The notes: a model not told the origin generated them from the letters alone. Positions 52,446 to 62,629 are shown, counted from the stretch's first letter. The stretch is 64,000 nt of DNA from Chloroflexota bacterium (GCA_026707285.1 JAPOXD010000055.1:17678-81677); one strand, 5' to 3'. Numbers and translations: made by a program.

Positions 52446-55400
52446 TCAGTTCGGGACGCAGGTCGGCAGGCCCAGTTCGTCGAGATCGTTGAACTGAATC
52501 TGCCGCATCCACTCGGGTATGCACCCGGTCAGCTGATTGCCTCCGCCGAGGAACAGAAGCGTCAGCTCGGTCAATTCCCCGAGCTCAGGCGGAATTCCCC
52601 CAACCAGCATGTTCTCCCGCAGCGACAGATTCAACAGGCCGGATAGGTTGCCGAGCTCGGGCGGAATCGACCCCGTCAACTGGTTCGCCGCGAGACTCAG
52701 CGTGTGCAGACTCAGAAGTCGCCCCAGCGCCGGCGGAATGGCGCCGGTGAGATTGTTGCCACGAAGGCTCAGCTCCCCCAAGTTGACGAGGATGCCCAGC
52801 TCGGCCGGAATCTCCCCCGTTAGTTCGTTGTCACCGAGCCGCAGCACCACGAGGGTCGAAATGTTGCCCAACTCTGGCGGGATTGCTCCGGTGAGCTGGT
52901 TGTCGTCGAGCAGCAGCGCCGACAGGCTGACGAGCCCCTCCAACTCGGTTGGAATCGCACCGGTGAGTTGGTTGCCGTGGAGCAAGAGGTTTGCCAGCTT
53001 GGCGAGACGGCCCAGCTCCGGCGGTATCGGACCGGAGAGTCGGTTGTCGTCGAGCATCAAGTATTCCAAGTTGGCGAGACTGCCCAACGCCGGCGGAATC
53101 GAACCGGTGAGCTGGTTGCCACTCAGCACCAGGAATCCCAGGTTGGCGAGACTGCCCAGTTCGGGCGGTATGGCGCCGGTGAGCTGGTTGTTGAGGAGCA
53201 ACAGAATCTCCAGGTGGGCAAGCTGGCCCAGCTCGGGCGGGATCGCTCCGGTGAGTTGGCCGTTGTCAAGCGCGAGAATCTGCAAATTGCCGAGACGGCC
53301 CAACTCGGGGGGAATGCCTCCGCTGAATTGATTGGCCCCCAACCCCAATCCCTCCAGGCGCGTGAGATTGCCGAGCTCGGCCGGGATTTCGCCATGCAGC
53401 TGGTTCTCGCGGAGGTCAAGGGCCACGAGTTGCGACAGCTGGCCCAACTCCGGCGGTAACTCGCCCCGCAGCAGATTGCCATTGAGCGCCAGCTCCGTGA
53501 CCCGGCCACTCGCGTCGGTGTTGACGCCGTGCCATGCATCGAGCGGCGACTCGCTCAGCCATCCGGAGCTATTCGCCCACCTGGGCCCGTCGGTCGCGTG
53601 GTAGAGCGCGACGAGCACTTCTCGGTCCGACTCGAGCTGGCGAACCGCGGTTTCGCCGCGCGCGCGCTGAGCCGCCCCGCAGATCGGCAGGCCAAGACCG
53701 GCGAAATCGTTGACTTCCACCTGTGCCAATGCCTGTGGGATGCACCCGGTCAACCGGTTGCTTCCGCCGAGCCACAGCGCCTCGAGATTGATCAGCCGGC
53801 CCAGTTCGGGCGGGATTTCCCCGCTCAACTGGTTGTCGCTAACACCCAGCCCCTCGAGGTTGACCAGGCGTCCCAGCTCCGGCGGTATCGAGCCGCTGAG
53901 CTGGTTCGCGGCCAGATCAAGCGTTGTCAGGGCGTCGAGGTTGCCCAACTCGGCGGGGATCACTCCGGTCAACTGGTTCTCACCAAGCGTGAGGTAAAAC
54001 AACCTGCCGAGGCGGCCCAACCCAGCCGGGATCGTCCCCCGCAACTGGTTGCTTCTGAGTGCGAGGACCTCCAGCGTGGCCAGTTCGGTGAGCGATTGCG
54101 GGATTTCGCCCTCTAGTTGGTTGGCGTCCAGCCAGAGCTGCCGCAGCTTGGTGAGCCGTCCCAACTCGGACGGAATTTCGCCGCTCAGCCGATTCTGGTC
54201 CAGCGAGAGGATTTGCAGGTCGCCAAGGCGGCTCAAGCCAGGCGGAATCGTGCCGCTCAGCCCGTTGTTGCCGAGCCCGAGATTCTGCAAGAAGGTGAGA
54301 TCGGCTAGGGACGTTGGTATCGCTCCTCGCAGCTGGTTGTCGCCGAGCGCCAGCTGCCGCAAGTTGCCGAGGCGGCCCAGCTCAGAAGGAATCTCTCCGC
54401 TCAACGCGTTCTCGCCGAGCAAGAGGTATTGAAGATTGGCGAGACGGCTCAATTCGGGCGGGATTGCCCCGGTCAGTCGGTTGTCGCTCAACGCCAGAGC
54501 TTCGAGGGCGGCGAGGTCGGCCAGCGTGGCTGGAATGCTTCCACCAAGCTGGTTGTGGTCCAGCCACAGATGCTTCAGCGCGCCGAGGCGGCCCAACTGG
54601 GGCGGAATCTCTCCGCTCAGCCGGTTTTCGCTGAGCATCAGAAGCTCGAGATGGTGGAGCTGGCTCAGTTCAGGCGGAATAGTCCCGTGCAGCTGGTTGG
54701 CCGCCAGCACCAGATCTCGCAATTGCGTGAGGCGGCCCAGCTCGGGCGGGATTGTTCCGCCGAGTTGGTTCCTTTGCAGCGCGAGCATTTTCAGGGCGGC
54801 GAGATTGCCCAGGTCGGGCGGGACTTCCCCGCGCAATTCGTTGTCGTGGAGCCGCAGCTCTTCCAGGTTGGCGAGCTGGCCTAGCTCACGCGGGATCGTC
54901 CCAGTGAGTTGGTTTTCGCTGAGTTCCAGCAACGTCAGTTGTGAAAGCCGGCCGAGCTCGGGCGGGATAACGCCGCGCAGCAGATTCTTCTGAAGATCGA
55001 GCAGTCGCAGGTCGGCGAGATCACCCAGTTCGGGCGGGATCGTCCCGCTCAACTGGTTGTCGTCGAGCAATAGCTGTTGGAGCTTGGCGAGGCGGCCGAG
55101 CTCGCGCGGGATCGCTCCGGCGAGCTGGTTTTCGCTGAGCCCCAGCGACGTCAATTGGGGGAGCTGGCCCAGTTCTGGCGGGATCCTTCCCCGGAGCTGG
55201 TTGCCGGGAAGCCAGAGTTCCGTGACCCGTCCGTCGGGGTTCGCGGTGACGCCGTGCCACTGGCGGAGCGGCGCGTCGGTTAGCCAGTTGGCGTTGTTGG
55301 TCCAGTTGGGCCCGTCCGTTGCCCGGTAGAAGGCAATGAGCGCCGTCCGGTCGCGGCTGGGAGCAGCGGTCGGCGTGGCGGCCGGCGTCGGGGTTGGGTC

Positions 55401-55853
55401 GGGCGTCGGCGACGGCACAGCCGTGGGGGTAGGGGTTGGCTGAGGCGTGGGCGTCGGGGCAGCCGTGGGGGTTGGCGTTGGCTGAGGCGTGGGCGTGAAC
55501 GTTGACACGACCGCGGGCGCCGGTGTTGGCGTTGGCGTGGTCCTCACGGTGGGTGGAGGCGCGACCGTGGGCGCTGGCGTTGGGGTTGGGGTTGGGTTGG
55601 CCGTAGGCGTGGGCGTGGGCGACGCGGTCGGCGTGGCGGTCGGGTCGGGCGTGGCCGAGGGCGAAGGCGCCTCAGCCGGAACTGGCGTTGGCGACACGTC
55701 CGCCGGCTCAGCCCTCTCGGCGGGAATGTCGCCGCAGGCCGCCGCGGCCAGCGCAAGTCCAACCAGGACCGACAGCGCGGCGGCGCGAAGCGTCGCAGGC
55801 AGTTCGTTCGCGGCGCCACGCGCGCCGTCAATCACTCGCCGACTCAGAACCAT
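52446..55853 (-). CDS. Giant LRR lipoprotein, two modules
   Basis: 1135 residues from ATG 55853. N-terminal [18 protein letters not shown] and lipobox [12 protein letters not shown], then about 120 residues of Thr-Pro-rich linker. Module 1 has N-cap [20 protein letters not shown], 21 plant-type 24-residue repeats and C-cap NRLTGCIP...LGLPICGAA. Module 2 has N-cap [20 protein letters not shown], 14 repeats and C-cap NQLTGCIP...LGLPTCVPN. The tandem modules show internal duplication. The linker would hold the binding domains away from the membrane. Low-complexity DNA makes assembly or copy-number errors possible. Confidence 0.87.
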   Translation of the reverse strand: MVLSRRVIDGARGAANELPATLRAAALSVLVGLALAAAACGDIPAERAEPADVSPTPVPAEAPSPSATPDPTATPTASPTPTPTANPTPTPTPAPTVAPPPTVRTTPTPTPAPAVVSTFTPTPQPTPTPTAAPTPTPQPTPTPTAVPSPTPDPTPTPAATPTAAPSRDRTALIAFYRATDGPNWTNNANWLTDAPLRQWHGVTANPDGRVTELWLPGNQLRGRIPPELGQLPQLTSLGLSENQLAGAIPRELGRLAKLQQLLLDDNQLSGTIPPELGDLADLRLLDLQKNLLRGVIPPELGRLSQLTLLELSENQLTGTIPRELGQLANLEELRLHDNELRGEVPPDLGNLAALKMLALQRNQLGGTIPPELGRLTQLRDLVLAANQLHGTIPPELSQLHHLELLMLSENRLSGEIPPQLGRLGALKHLWLDHNQLGGSIPATLADLAALEALALSDNRLTGAIPPELSRLANLQYLLLGENALSGEIPSELGRLGNLRQLALGDNQLRGAIPTSLADLTFLQNLGLGNNGLSGTIPPGLSRLGDLQILSLDQNRLSGEIPSELGRLTKLRQLWLDANQLEGEIPQSLTELATLEVLALRSNQLRGTIPAGLGRLGRLFYLTLGENQLTGVIPAELGNLDALTTLDLAANQLSGSIPPELGRLVNLEGLGVSDNQLSGEIPPELGRLINLEALWLGGSNRLTGCIPQALAQVEVNDFAGLGLPICGAAQRARGETAVRQLESDREVLVALYHATDGPRWANSSGWLSESPLDAWHGVNTDASGRVTELALNGNLLRGELPPELGQLSQLVALDLRENQLHGEIPAELGNLTRLEGLGLGANQFSGGIPPELGRLGNLQILALDNGQLTGAIPPELGQLAHLEILLLLNNQLTGAIPPELGSLANLGFLVLSGNQLTGSIPPALGSLANLEYLMLDDNRLSGPIPPELGRLAKLANLLLHGNQLTGAIPTELEGLVSLSALLLDDNQLTGAIPPELGNISTLVVLRLGDNELTGEIPAELGILVNLGELSLRGNNLTGAIPPALGRLLSLHTLSLAANQLTGSIPPELGNLSGLLNLSLRENMLVGGIPPELGELTELTLLFLGGGNQLTGCIPEWMRQIQFNDLDELGLPTCVPN

Positions 55854-55920
55854 GGCGACAGGTTGACACAGGACGGCGTCGTTGAAGTCGGTCCGCGGGC
55901 CGCGCCAGGGCATCGAGCGG
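55854..55920 (-). promoter_or_regulatory. Conserved leader of LRR lipoprotein gene (copy 2)
   Basis: Coding-strand TGGCGCGGCCCGCGGAC, a variable middle, then CCTGTGTCAACCTGTCGCC abutting the ATG; the last block is identical to copy 1. Confidence 0.5.
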
Positions 55921-55987
55921 CATCACCCGCCCGCGATCAACTGCGGCTCCGGCAACTCACCGACGCGCCCAACCATGCGCGCCGGAT

Positions 55988-58957
55988 TCAATTGGTTCCG
56001 CAGAACGGCAGGCCCAGCCGATTGAAATCGCTAAAGACGAGATCAAGCAGACCGTCGGGAATGCACCCCGTGAATTCGTTGCCGGCGAGTTGCACCCACC
56101 TGAGATGGGCGAGGTCTCCCAGCCCAGGTGGAATCTCGCCGCTGAGCTGATTGCCCTCGAGCAACAGGTTTTGCAGGTTGGCGAGGTTCCCGAGCTCGGC
56201 GGGGATCGGCCCCTGCAATTCGTTGAACGACAGGCTCAGCTTGGTCAGATTGCTGAGTCGGCCCAACGCCGGCGGGATCATTCCGCTGAACTCGTTGGCC
56301 AACAGCACCAACTCTTCGAGATTGACGAGATTACGCAATTCCGGCGGGATCGCACCGCTCAGGCGGTTATTCGCCAAATCCAGAACGGTGAGATTGGCGA
56401 GGTCGCCCAACGCGGGTGGGAGGTCACCACGTAGGGCGTTGTTGTCGAGCCGCAGCTCTTTCAACTTGGCGAGGTTGCCGAGCTCGGGCGGGATTCCGCC
56501 GCGCAGCTGGTTGTCGCCGAAGTCCAGCACCGTGAGATTGGCGAGGCCGCCCAGCGCAGGGAGGATGTAGCCACGCAGCCGGTTACCTTCGAGTTGCAGT
56601 TTCGAGACCCGGCCGCCGTTGGTGGCGACGCCGTGCCAGTCGCTGAGCGGCGCGTCGCTGAGCCAGTTGGTGCTGTTCGTCCAATTGGGGCCGTCGGTGG
56701 CGTGGTAAAAGGCGACCAGCACGTCGTGGTCGGTGGCGGGCCGGCGGTCTTCGGTTTCGCCGCGCGCGGATCCGGTCGCTGCGCAAAGCGGCAAGCCAAG
56801 CATGTCGAGGTCGCCGTCCTCGATATCCCGCAGCCCGACAGGGATGCACCCCGTCAGCTGGTTGCCACCGCTGAGGCTGAGCCATCGCAGGTTGGCAAGG
56901 CGACCCAGCTCGGGCGGAATCGCGCCGCTGAGCTGGTTTCCTGCGAGTCCCAATTGTCGCAGCTTGGAGAGCTTGCCCAACTCGGGCGGAATCGATCCCT
57001 GGAGCTGGTTGCCCCAAAGCACCAGCGCGTCGAGATGGGTGAGGTTGCCCAACTCAGGCGGAATCGACCCTTGGAGCTGGTTGTCAAAGAGCGCCAGCGC
57101 GCGCAGGTTGTCGAGGCTGCCCAGATCGGGAGGGATCGTCCCACCCAACTGGTTGTGCATGAGCGCGAGTTCTTCGAGGTGCGTGAGAAAGCTCAACTCG
57201 CGGGGAATCGACCCGCTCAACACGTTGTCGCTCAGCCACAGTTCCCGCAACCTGGCCAGGTTTCCCAATTCCGGCGGGATCTCCCCAGACAACTCGTTGG
57301 ACTCGAGCCTCAAGATCTCCAGTCGTGACAGCTCGCCCAATTCCGGCGGCAGCTCCCCCCGCAGCCCGTTCTGACTGAGTTGCAGCTCGGTCACTCGACC
57401 GCGGTCATTCGTGCGAACGCCGTGCCACTCGCTGAGCGGCGCGTCGCTGAGCCAGTTGGCGTTGTGCGTCCAGTTCGGGCCACCGGTCGCGCGGTAGAGC
57501 GCAAGTAGAACGTCTCGGTCCAAGCTGGACTGGGGCGCGGGCGTCGGTGTAGGCGTCGGCGTGGGTGTGGGTGTAGGCGTCGGCGTGGGTGTGGGCGTCG
57601 GCGTTGCGGTCGGCCGAGGCACTGGGGTCGGCGTGGGTGTTGGGGCCGGCGAGGGGGTCGGCCGGGACGATGCCGCCGGGGTTGTGGTTTGGCGACCTTG
57701 GTTTCCGCCAGACTGGCAGAATGGCAGCCCGAGCGACTCGAGATCGCCCTCGACGTTTCGCACTGCTTCCGGGACGCAGCCCGTGAATTGGTTGCCTCCA
57801 CTCAGGCTCACGTATGCCCGACCGGCAAGATTGCCCAACTCCGGCGGGATGGCGCCTGTCAACGAGTTGCGATGGAGCAGCAGCCGTACCAGCCGAGGGA
57901 GGCCGCCAAGCTCGGGCGGAATCAGTCCAGTCAAGTTGTTTTCATGGAGAAACAGCCTGCTCACGCTGGCGAGCCCGCCGAGCTCGGGCGGAATGGACCC
58001 GGAAAGCTCGTTGTGATTGAGCGCCAACTCCAACAGGTTGGAGAGACGCCCCAACTCGGCTGGAATGGGGCCGCTCAGCTTGTTCGCGTTGAGACGCAAC
58101 TGCCTGAGTCCGGACAGGTTGCCCAGCTCGGGCGGAATCTCGCCGCTGAGCCAGTTGCTCTCGAGCGCCAGAAAGGTCAGCCTATCGAGGTCGCCCAGCT
58201 CGGGCGGTATTGGGCCGGTGAGCTGGTTGCCTCTGAGCACCAGGTGCAAGAGGCTGGCAAGGTCGCCCAGTTCGGGCGGGATCGTTCCGCTGAGCTGGTT
58301 GTTTTCGAGCAGGAGCGATTCGAGGTAGGCCAGGCGACCAAGCTCGGGCGGTATCGGTCCGCTTAACTCGTTGCCCCCAAGCACCAGTCCCTCCAAGCCG
58401 GCAAGATTGCCCAGCTCGGCTGGTATTGCCCCCTGCAAATGGTTGCCCCAGAGCGCAAGCCACTCGAGTTCGGATAGCTGACCCAGTTCAGCCGGAATCG
58501 CACCTCGCAGCCGGTTCTCCCCGAGCAGCAGCTTCGTGACCCGCCCGTCGTCGTCGTCCGTCGTTACGCCGTGCCAGGTGAAGAGCGGCGCCTCGCTGAG
58601 CCAGTTGGTGTTGTCCGCCCAGTTCGGTCCGTCGGTCGCGTGGTAAAAGGCGATCAGCGCTTCGCGGTCGGAGGCGGGTGAATTGACCGCGACTGGCGCG
58701 GCCTCCGTCACCGGACTCGGCGCGGGCGAGGCGGTTGCGGTCGGGCTCGGCGTCGGCGTCGTTTCGGGCGTGGGCGTGGGGCTCGGAACTAACGGACTGG
58801 GCGCGGGCGTTGGTTCCGGCGTGTCGATCGCATCACCGCAGGCCGCCGCTGCCAGCGCAAAGACGATCGCGAGCGCGACCGCAGCTGCGCGAACGGTCAC
58901 CGAGAATCCCGCCGCGCCGCCGCGCCCGTCGTGCAACCCTCGGCGACATAGGACCAT
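55988..58957 (-). CDS. LRR lipoprotein, three modules
   Basis: 989 residues from ATG 58957. N-terminal MVLCRRGLHDGRGG and lipobox [10 protein letters not shown], then a Pro/Thr linker. Module 1: N-cap FYHATDGPNWADNTNWLSEA, eleven repeats and C-cap ending LGLPFCQSG. A second Thr-Pro linker follows (encoded around 57530-57660). Module 2: N-cap LYRATGGPNWTHNANWLSDA, eight repeats and C-cap LGLPLCAAT. Module 3: N-cap [20 protein letters not shown], eight repeats and C-cap LGLPFCGTN. All repeats are 24 residues, of the IPPELGxLxxL plant type. A surface-attached multi-site binding protein is the natural inference. Confidence 0.87.
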   Translation of the reverse strand: MVLCRRGLHDGRGGAAGFSVTVRAAAVALAIVFALAAAACGDAIDTPEPTPAPSPLVPSPTPTPETTPTPSPTATASPAPSPVTEAAPVAVNSPASDREALIAFYHATDGPNWADNTNWLSEAPLFTWHGVTTDDDDGRVTKLLLGENRLRGAIPAELGQLSELEWLALWGNHLQGAIPAELGNLAGLEGLVLGGNELSGPIPPELGRLAYLESLLLENNQLSGTIPPELGDLASLLHLVLRGNQLTGPIPPELGDLDRLTFLALESNWLSGEIPPELGNLSGLRQLRLNANKLSGPIPAELGRLSNLLELALNHNELSGSIPPELGGLASVSRLFLHENNLTGLIPPELGGLPRLVRLLLHRNSLTGAIPPELGNLAGRAYVSLSGGNQFTGCVPEAVRNVEGDLESLGLPFCQSGGNQGRQTTTPAASSRPTPSPAPTPTPTPVPRPTATPTPTPTPTPTPTPTPTPTPTPAPQSSLDRDVLLALYRATGGPNWTHNANWLSDAPLSEWHGVRTNDRGRVTELQLSQNGLRGELPPELGELSRLEILRLESNELSGEIPPELGNLARLRELWLSDNVLSGSIPRELSFLTHLEELALMHNQLGGTIPPDLGSLDNLRALALFDNQLQGSIPPELGNLTHLDALVLWGNQLQGSIPPELGKLSKLRQLGLAGNQLSGAIPPELGRLANLRWLSLSGGNQLTGCIPVGLRDIEDGDLDMLGLPLCAATGSARGETEDRRPATDHDVLVAFYHATDGPNWTNSTNWLSDAPLSDWHGVATNGGRVSKLQLEGNRLRGYILPALGGLANLTVLDFGDNQLRGGIPPELGNLAKLKELRLDNNALRGDLPPALGDLANLTVLDLANNRLSGAIPPELRNLVNLEELVLLANEFSGMIPPALGRLSNLTKLSLSFNELQGPIPAELGNLANLQNLLLEGNQLSGEIPPGLGDLAHLRWVQLAGNEFTGCIPDGLLDLVFSDFNRLGLPFCGTN
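57547..57594. repeat. Perfect 24-bp direct tandem repeat in the linker-coding DNA
   Basis: Two identical 24-base units (57547-57570 and 57571-57594) followed by a partial third, encoding a Thr-Pro run on the minus strand. A likely site of slippage and linker-length change. Confidence 0.8.
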
Positions 58958-59025
58958 TGCGACAGACTGACACAGACGCGTTGCGCCACAATCTTGCGCG
59001 CGCCGCGCCAATGCACCCCAGCCGA
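58958..59025 (-). promoter_or_regulatory. Conserved leader of LRR lipoprotein gene (copy 3)
   Basis: Coding-strand TGGCGCGGCGCGCGCAAG, a variable middle, then TCTGTGTCAGTCTGTCGCA directly before the ATG. It diverges more than the other two copies but keeps both blocks and their spacing. The divergent gene starting at 59085 shares this intergenic region. Confidence 0.45.
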
Positions 59026-59084
59026 ACTGGACCCCGCGGCCGAACGCTACGCTGGGGCGTTGCTTCCACCACCTCCGAGGCGCC

Positions 59085-60608
59085 ATGTTTCTCGCCTACT
59101 CCCCCGATCGGATCGCGAAGGACATCGGCGACGATCGCCAGCTCTTCATCGACGACGACGTGGTCGCGGTGGTCAAGAACGTCACCCGCCGCTTCCATCA
59201 TCCGGTCAAGCACCCCGCCAACCCGCTGATCGAAAACGACCAGCCGTGGGAAGTGGTGCCCTACTTCCGCAGCTGCTCGTTCAACGTCCTGCAGGATCCG
59301 GAGGACGGGCTTTTCAAGTGCTGGTACGAGGACTATCCGAACTACTGGGGCAGCAAGGGCGTGCCGCGGCTCGGCAGCCGCATCTACTACGCGCAGTCGA
59401 CCGACGGCATCACCTGGGAGAAGCCGCTGCTGGGGCGCCACGCGATCGACGGCCGGGACACGAACACGCTCATCGTCTCGCCCGATGCCAACGACGAGTC
59501 CACGCTATTCCCGTCGATCATGCTGGACCCGATCGAGACGGACCACAGCCGCCGGTTCAAGAAGGTCCACGTCTACCGCGTCGGCAGGCGCGGGATGGGG
59601 CTGGGCCTGGCGATGTCGGGCAACGGCCTCGACTGGACCCGCCATCCCGCCAACCCGATCATCCCGGAGTGGGCGGCGGACTGCCAGGTGCTGACCTACG
59701 ACTCGATCGATGAGAAATACGTGCTCTGGGGCCGCTACGGCGACTCCGCGGGCGAGGCCTGGCACCCCGAGTTCGACCACTGGTTCGCCCCGGTGTGGCC
59801 CAGCCAGCCCGAGGGCGTGTGGGGCACGCGCCGCCGGGTCTGGCGGCAGGAGAGCCAGGACCTGGTCAACTGGTCGACCGCGGAGCTGATCTTCGAACCG
59901 GGTCCGGCGGACAACCTGGACGACGGGCATTACAGCTTCGTGCCCTGGCGCGCGGGCGAGATGCACCTGGGCATCCTCAACATGCTGCACACGGTGGACG
60001 ACACCCTGGACATGTACCTGCACTACAGCCGCGACGGGCGCGACTGGCATCGGTTTAACGATCACCGGCCGTTCATTCCCCGCGGTCCCGAAGGGTCCTA
60101 CGACGCGCTGGACAACGAGACGACGGTGCAGCCGCTGGTGGTCGGGGATGAGCTGTGGTTCTACTACGGCGGCAACAACATTCATCACGACTGGTGGATC
60201 ATCGGCAGCGGGCAGGGCCTGGACGTGCCGGAAGTCCACGACCCGAGCATCGCGGCGAACGGCCACCACCTGTGCCTGGCCACGCTGCGCTACGACGGCT
60301 ACGTGTCGCTGGACGCCACGGTGCGCGAGGGCTATGTGGAGACTAAGCCAGTGCGGCCGACGGGCGGCCAGCTCTTCATCAACGCCCGCTGCGAGCCCGG
60401 CGGCTACGTGGAGGCCGAGGTGATGGACCCCTACAACGACGTGTGGCCCGGATTCGAGCGATCGGCCTGCCAGCGGTTCGAGGGCGACAGCATCCGCCAC
60501 AACCTCACCTGGTCGGGCGGCGCGCCCGGTGACCTGCGCGGGGGCTTAAAGCTGCGCTTCCACCTGCGCGGGGCCGAGCTGTATAGCTTCCGGTTTGGGA
60601 GCGAGTAG
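59085..60608 (+). CDS. Five-bladed beta-propeller glycosidase-like protein (GH32/GH43 clan type)
   Basis: 507 residues without signal peptide. Repeated blade-type segments: FNVLQDPEDGLFKCWYEDY, IYYAQSTDGITWEKPLLG, GLGLAMSGNGLDWTRHPANP, LHYSRDGRDWHRF and LWFYYGGNNIHHDWW. They are followed by a C-terminal beta-sandwich (GYVEAEVMDPYNDVWPGF, GLKLRFHLRGAELYSF). This resembles the glycoside hydrolase 32/43/68-type proteins of uncultivated marine bacteria. The catalytic acids cannot be assigned with confidence. Divergent from the LRR array. Confidence 0.65.
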   Translation: MFLAYSPDRIAKDIGDDRQLFIDDDVVAVVKNVTRRFHHPVKHPANPLIENDQPWEVVPYFRSCSFNVLQDPEDGLFKCWYEDYPNYWGSKGVPRLGSRIYYAQSTDGITWEKPLLGRHAIDGRDTNTLIVSPDANDESTLFPSIMLDPIETDHSRRFKKVHVYRVGRRGMGLGLAMSGNGLDWTRHPANPIIPEWAADCQVLTYDSIDEKYVLWGRYGDSAGEAWHPEFDHWFAPVWPSQPEGVWGTRRRVWRQESQDLVNWSTAELIFEPGPADNLDDGHYSFVPWRAGEMHLGILNMLHTVDDTLDMYLHYSRDGRDWHRFNDHRPFIPRGPEGSYDALDNETTVQPLVVGDELWFYYGGNNIHHDWWIIGSGQGLDVPEVHDPSIAANGHHLCLATLRYDGYVSLDATVREGYVETKPVRPTGGQLFINARCEPGGYVEAEVMDPYNDVWPGFERSACQRFEGDSIRHNLTWSGGAPGDLRGGLKLRFHLRGAELYSFRFGSE

Positions 60609-60662
60609 TCCCGGAAACGTGGGCGCCGTGCAACACGAAACCTGCGCGAGAGACCTTGGCCT

Positions 60663-60689
60663 GGATTCCGGCGTTCGCCGGAATGACGA
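60663..60689. repeat. Palindromic hairpin (half of family C)
   Basis: ATTCCGGC (60665-60672)/GCCGGAAT (60677-60684) with GACGAGG after it: the right half of the composite element. The rest of 60609-60704 shows nothing else. Confidence 0.7.
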
Positions 60690-60704
60690 GGACTGGAGAA
60701 CGCC

Positions 60705-61649
60705 ATGACGAAACGAGAGCTCGGGACGACCGGCGCACGCGTGAGCAGCCTCTGCATGGGGTGCTGGGAGATCGGCGGGTTGTCGTGGGGGCCGATGGCC
60801 TCGCTGGACGCGGTGGCACTGGTGCGCGCGGCGTTCGACGCGGGCATCACGACCTTCGATACCGCGGAGCAGTACGGCGGCGGGCGCAGCGAAACCGTGC
60901 TGGGCAAGGCGCTGGAGGGCGTGCGCGGCGAGACGGTCCTCGTGACGAAGGTCGGCTACCTGCCCGGCAGCGACGGCGCGCAAGACCTGCACCTGGACTT
61001 CGAACCCCAGGACTTTTCCCCGTCACGCATTCAACAGGCGTGCGAGCTGTCCCTGCGGCGTTTGCGCACGTCGTACATCGACGCGCTGCTGCTGCACGAC
61101 CCGCCGCTGCAAATCGTGCGGCAGCCCGAGCCGTTCGAGGCGCTTCGGCGCCTGCAGCAGGCCGGCAAGATTCGCTGGTGGGGCGTGTCGGCGTCAGCCC
61201 CCGCCGCGGCCGAGGCCATCCGGCTATGGGACGCGCCGGTCGTCGAGTCGCCGTTCAGCCTCGCGGACGACGGCGTCGCCCAACACGTGCTGCCGCTGGC
61301 CGCCGAGCGCGGCACCGGCGTGCTGGCAAGGTCGCCGTTCGGCAGCGGCGTCCTCATGCTCGACGAGGCGGGCATCGACCGCCTCCCGGTCACCGATTGG
61401 CGCCGCCGCGAGTCATTCCGCAACCGCGTGCGTCAACTGGCCGGGCTGCGCGAACGCCTGCATGCCACGGCGGACGCCCGCGACGAGCCCGCGCACGAGA
61501 CGGCCATTCGCTACGTGCTCGGCCACGAGGCGGTGTCGTGCTCCATCGTGGGCATCTCGAGCGAGCTGGACATCCAACGCAACGCGCCCGCGGGCGACCC
61601 GCCGCACCTGAGCGCCAAGGAGATCGCGGAGCTCAGGGGAGCGACATAG
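60705..61649 (+). CDS. Aldo/keto reductase
   Basis: 314 residues. The catalytic tetrad is in place: Asp52 and Tyr57 (TTFDTAEQYGGG), Lys82 (LVTKVGY) and His131 (LLLHDPP). The C-terminal NADPH-binding part has VSCSIVGISS. The (beta/alpha)8 barrel reduces aldehydes or sugar ketones in the cytoplasm. It follows the propeller protein gene with a repeat hairpin between, so co-transcription is uncertain. Confidence 0.92.
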   Translation: MTKRELGTTGARVSSLCMGCWEIGGLSWGPMASLDAVALVRAAFDAGITTFDTAEQYGGGRSETVLGKALEGVRGETVLVTKVGYLPGSDGAQDLHLDFEPQDFSPSRIQQACELSLRRLRTSYIDALLLHDPPLQIVRQPEPFEALRRLQQAGKIRWWGVSASAPAAAEAIRLWDAPVVESPFSLADDGVAQHVLPLAAERGTGVLARSPFGSGVLMLDEAGIDRLPVTDWRRRESFRNRVRQLAGLRERLHATADARDEPAHETAIRYVLGHEAVSCSIVGISSELDIQRNAPAGDPPHLSAKEIAELRGAT

Positions 61650-61697
61650 AGCTCCGGTCAGGACGCTTCCCCGGCAAAGAGACCTTCGCAGGATCCG

Positions 61698-61789
61698 GTA
61701 GGGGCAGGTCTGAGACCCGCCCGACGACTAGCATCCGGCGCGCCACGAGATTCGACCGGTCTGGATTCCGGCCTCCGCCGGAATGACGG
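61698..61789. repeat. Composite palindromic repeat, family C (copy 2)
   Basis: GTAGGGGCAGGTCTGAGACC hairpin from 61698, spacer with GAGATTCGACCGGTCTGG, then ATTCCGGC (61765-61772)/GCCGGAAT (61777-61784) and GACGGAAGG. It lies between the reductase and the convergent PmoA-family gene. Confidence 0.8.
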
Positions 61790-61798
61790 AAGGATCTC

Positions 61799-62629
61799 CT
61801 ACTCGCCCTGCTCAGCGTGGAAGCGCTGGAACAGCCCGTCGATGTCCACGTCGTCCGGGCCGCCGTCGTGGGCCACGAACCGCGCGCCCAGCGTGAAGGA
61901 CTCCCCGGGTTCCAGCGTCATGGCGCTGTGCCGCCACGGTCCCACGTAGATGGGGCCATAGTCGCGCGTGAACCAGGGCGTGTCCGCGACTTCGGGATAG
62001 GGAAAGATCGCGACTCCGGCGACGTGGTCGTGGGTCACCGGACCGGAGTAGTCCACCCAGTCGGCGTGCGTGTCGAACGTCGCGGCCTCGTTGCGGGCGC
62101 CCGTGGCGCTGCGAATCTCGCCGCCGTCCAGCACGTCGATCTGGTCGGCGATGCGCAGCGCCAACCCAGCGTCCTTGTCCTGGCCGAACTCAACCGCGGC
62201 GTCGATCGCGGACAGGGTGGTTGACACGTCCACGGCTACGTGTCCCGCCCAGAGGCGCACGCCGGTGCGACGCCGCTCGCCCAACACCAACCCGCCGTCG
62301 CCGTCAAGCCACTCGATGCGCTGGTCGAAGGAGACGCCGTCCGCCGAGATGTCGGTCCGGGTGTCGCGCACCAGAATCCGCGGCGGAGGAAAGATGCCCA
62401 GCGTCTCGGGCGCCCAAAAGTTGAGGCCGTTGACATCCGCGTGCCCGATCCAGATCGACAGATGATGCGGGTGATCCGCCGGCCCGGCCTGCGTGACCAC
62501 GTGCCCCCGCACGGTGCGCACCGGAAACACGTATGGCCGGTAGAGCCCCTGCTGCACCGCCGCCAGGTAACGCCCGTCGGCGTAGACCTTCAACTGGCGC
62601 TGGCGCTCGAATACCTCGTACGTGGGCAT
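61799..62629 (-). CDS. PmoA-family (DUF6807) protein
   Basis: 276 residues, ATG 62629. YRPYVFPVRTVRGHVVTQAG, then DHPHHLSIWIGHADVNGLNFW, TDISADGVSFDQRIEWLDGDG, and ending in YVGPWRHSAMTLEPGESFTLGARFVAHDG. These are the hallmarks of the 'methane oxygenase PmoA' family (DUF6807), which has nothing to do with methane oxidation and is often found in carbohydrate-degrading clusters of planctomycetes and relatives. A jelly-roll fold is likely; the reaction is not known. Confidence 0.85.
   Translation of the reverse strand: MPTYEVFERQRQLKVYADGRYLAAVQQGLYRPYVFPVRTVRGHVVTQAGPADHPHHLSIWIGHADVNGLNFWAPETLGIFPPPRILVRDTRTDISADGVSFDQRIEWLDGDGGLVLGERRRTGVRLWAGHVAVDVSTTLSAIDAAVEFGQDKDAGLALRIADQIDVLDGGEIRSATGARNEAATFDTHADWVDYSGPVTHDHVAGVAIFPYPEVADTPWFTRDYGPIYVGPWRHSAMTLEPGESFTLGARFVAHDGGPDDVDIDGLFQRFHAEQGE

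Noticed and set aside
61799..62629. Methane monooxygenase subunit
   Set aside because: The 'PmoA' name of this family is a database legacy; the sequence is a soluble DUF6807 protein, not the membrane subunit of particulate methane monooxygenase.
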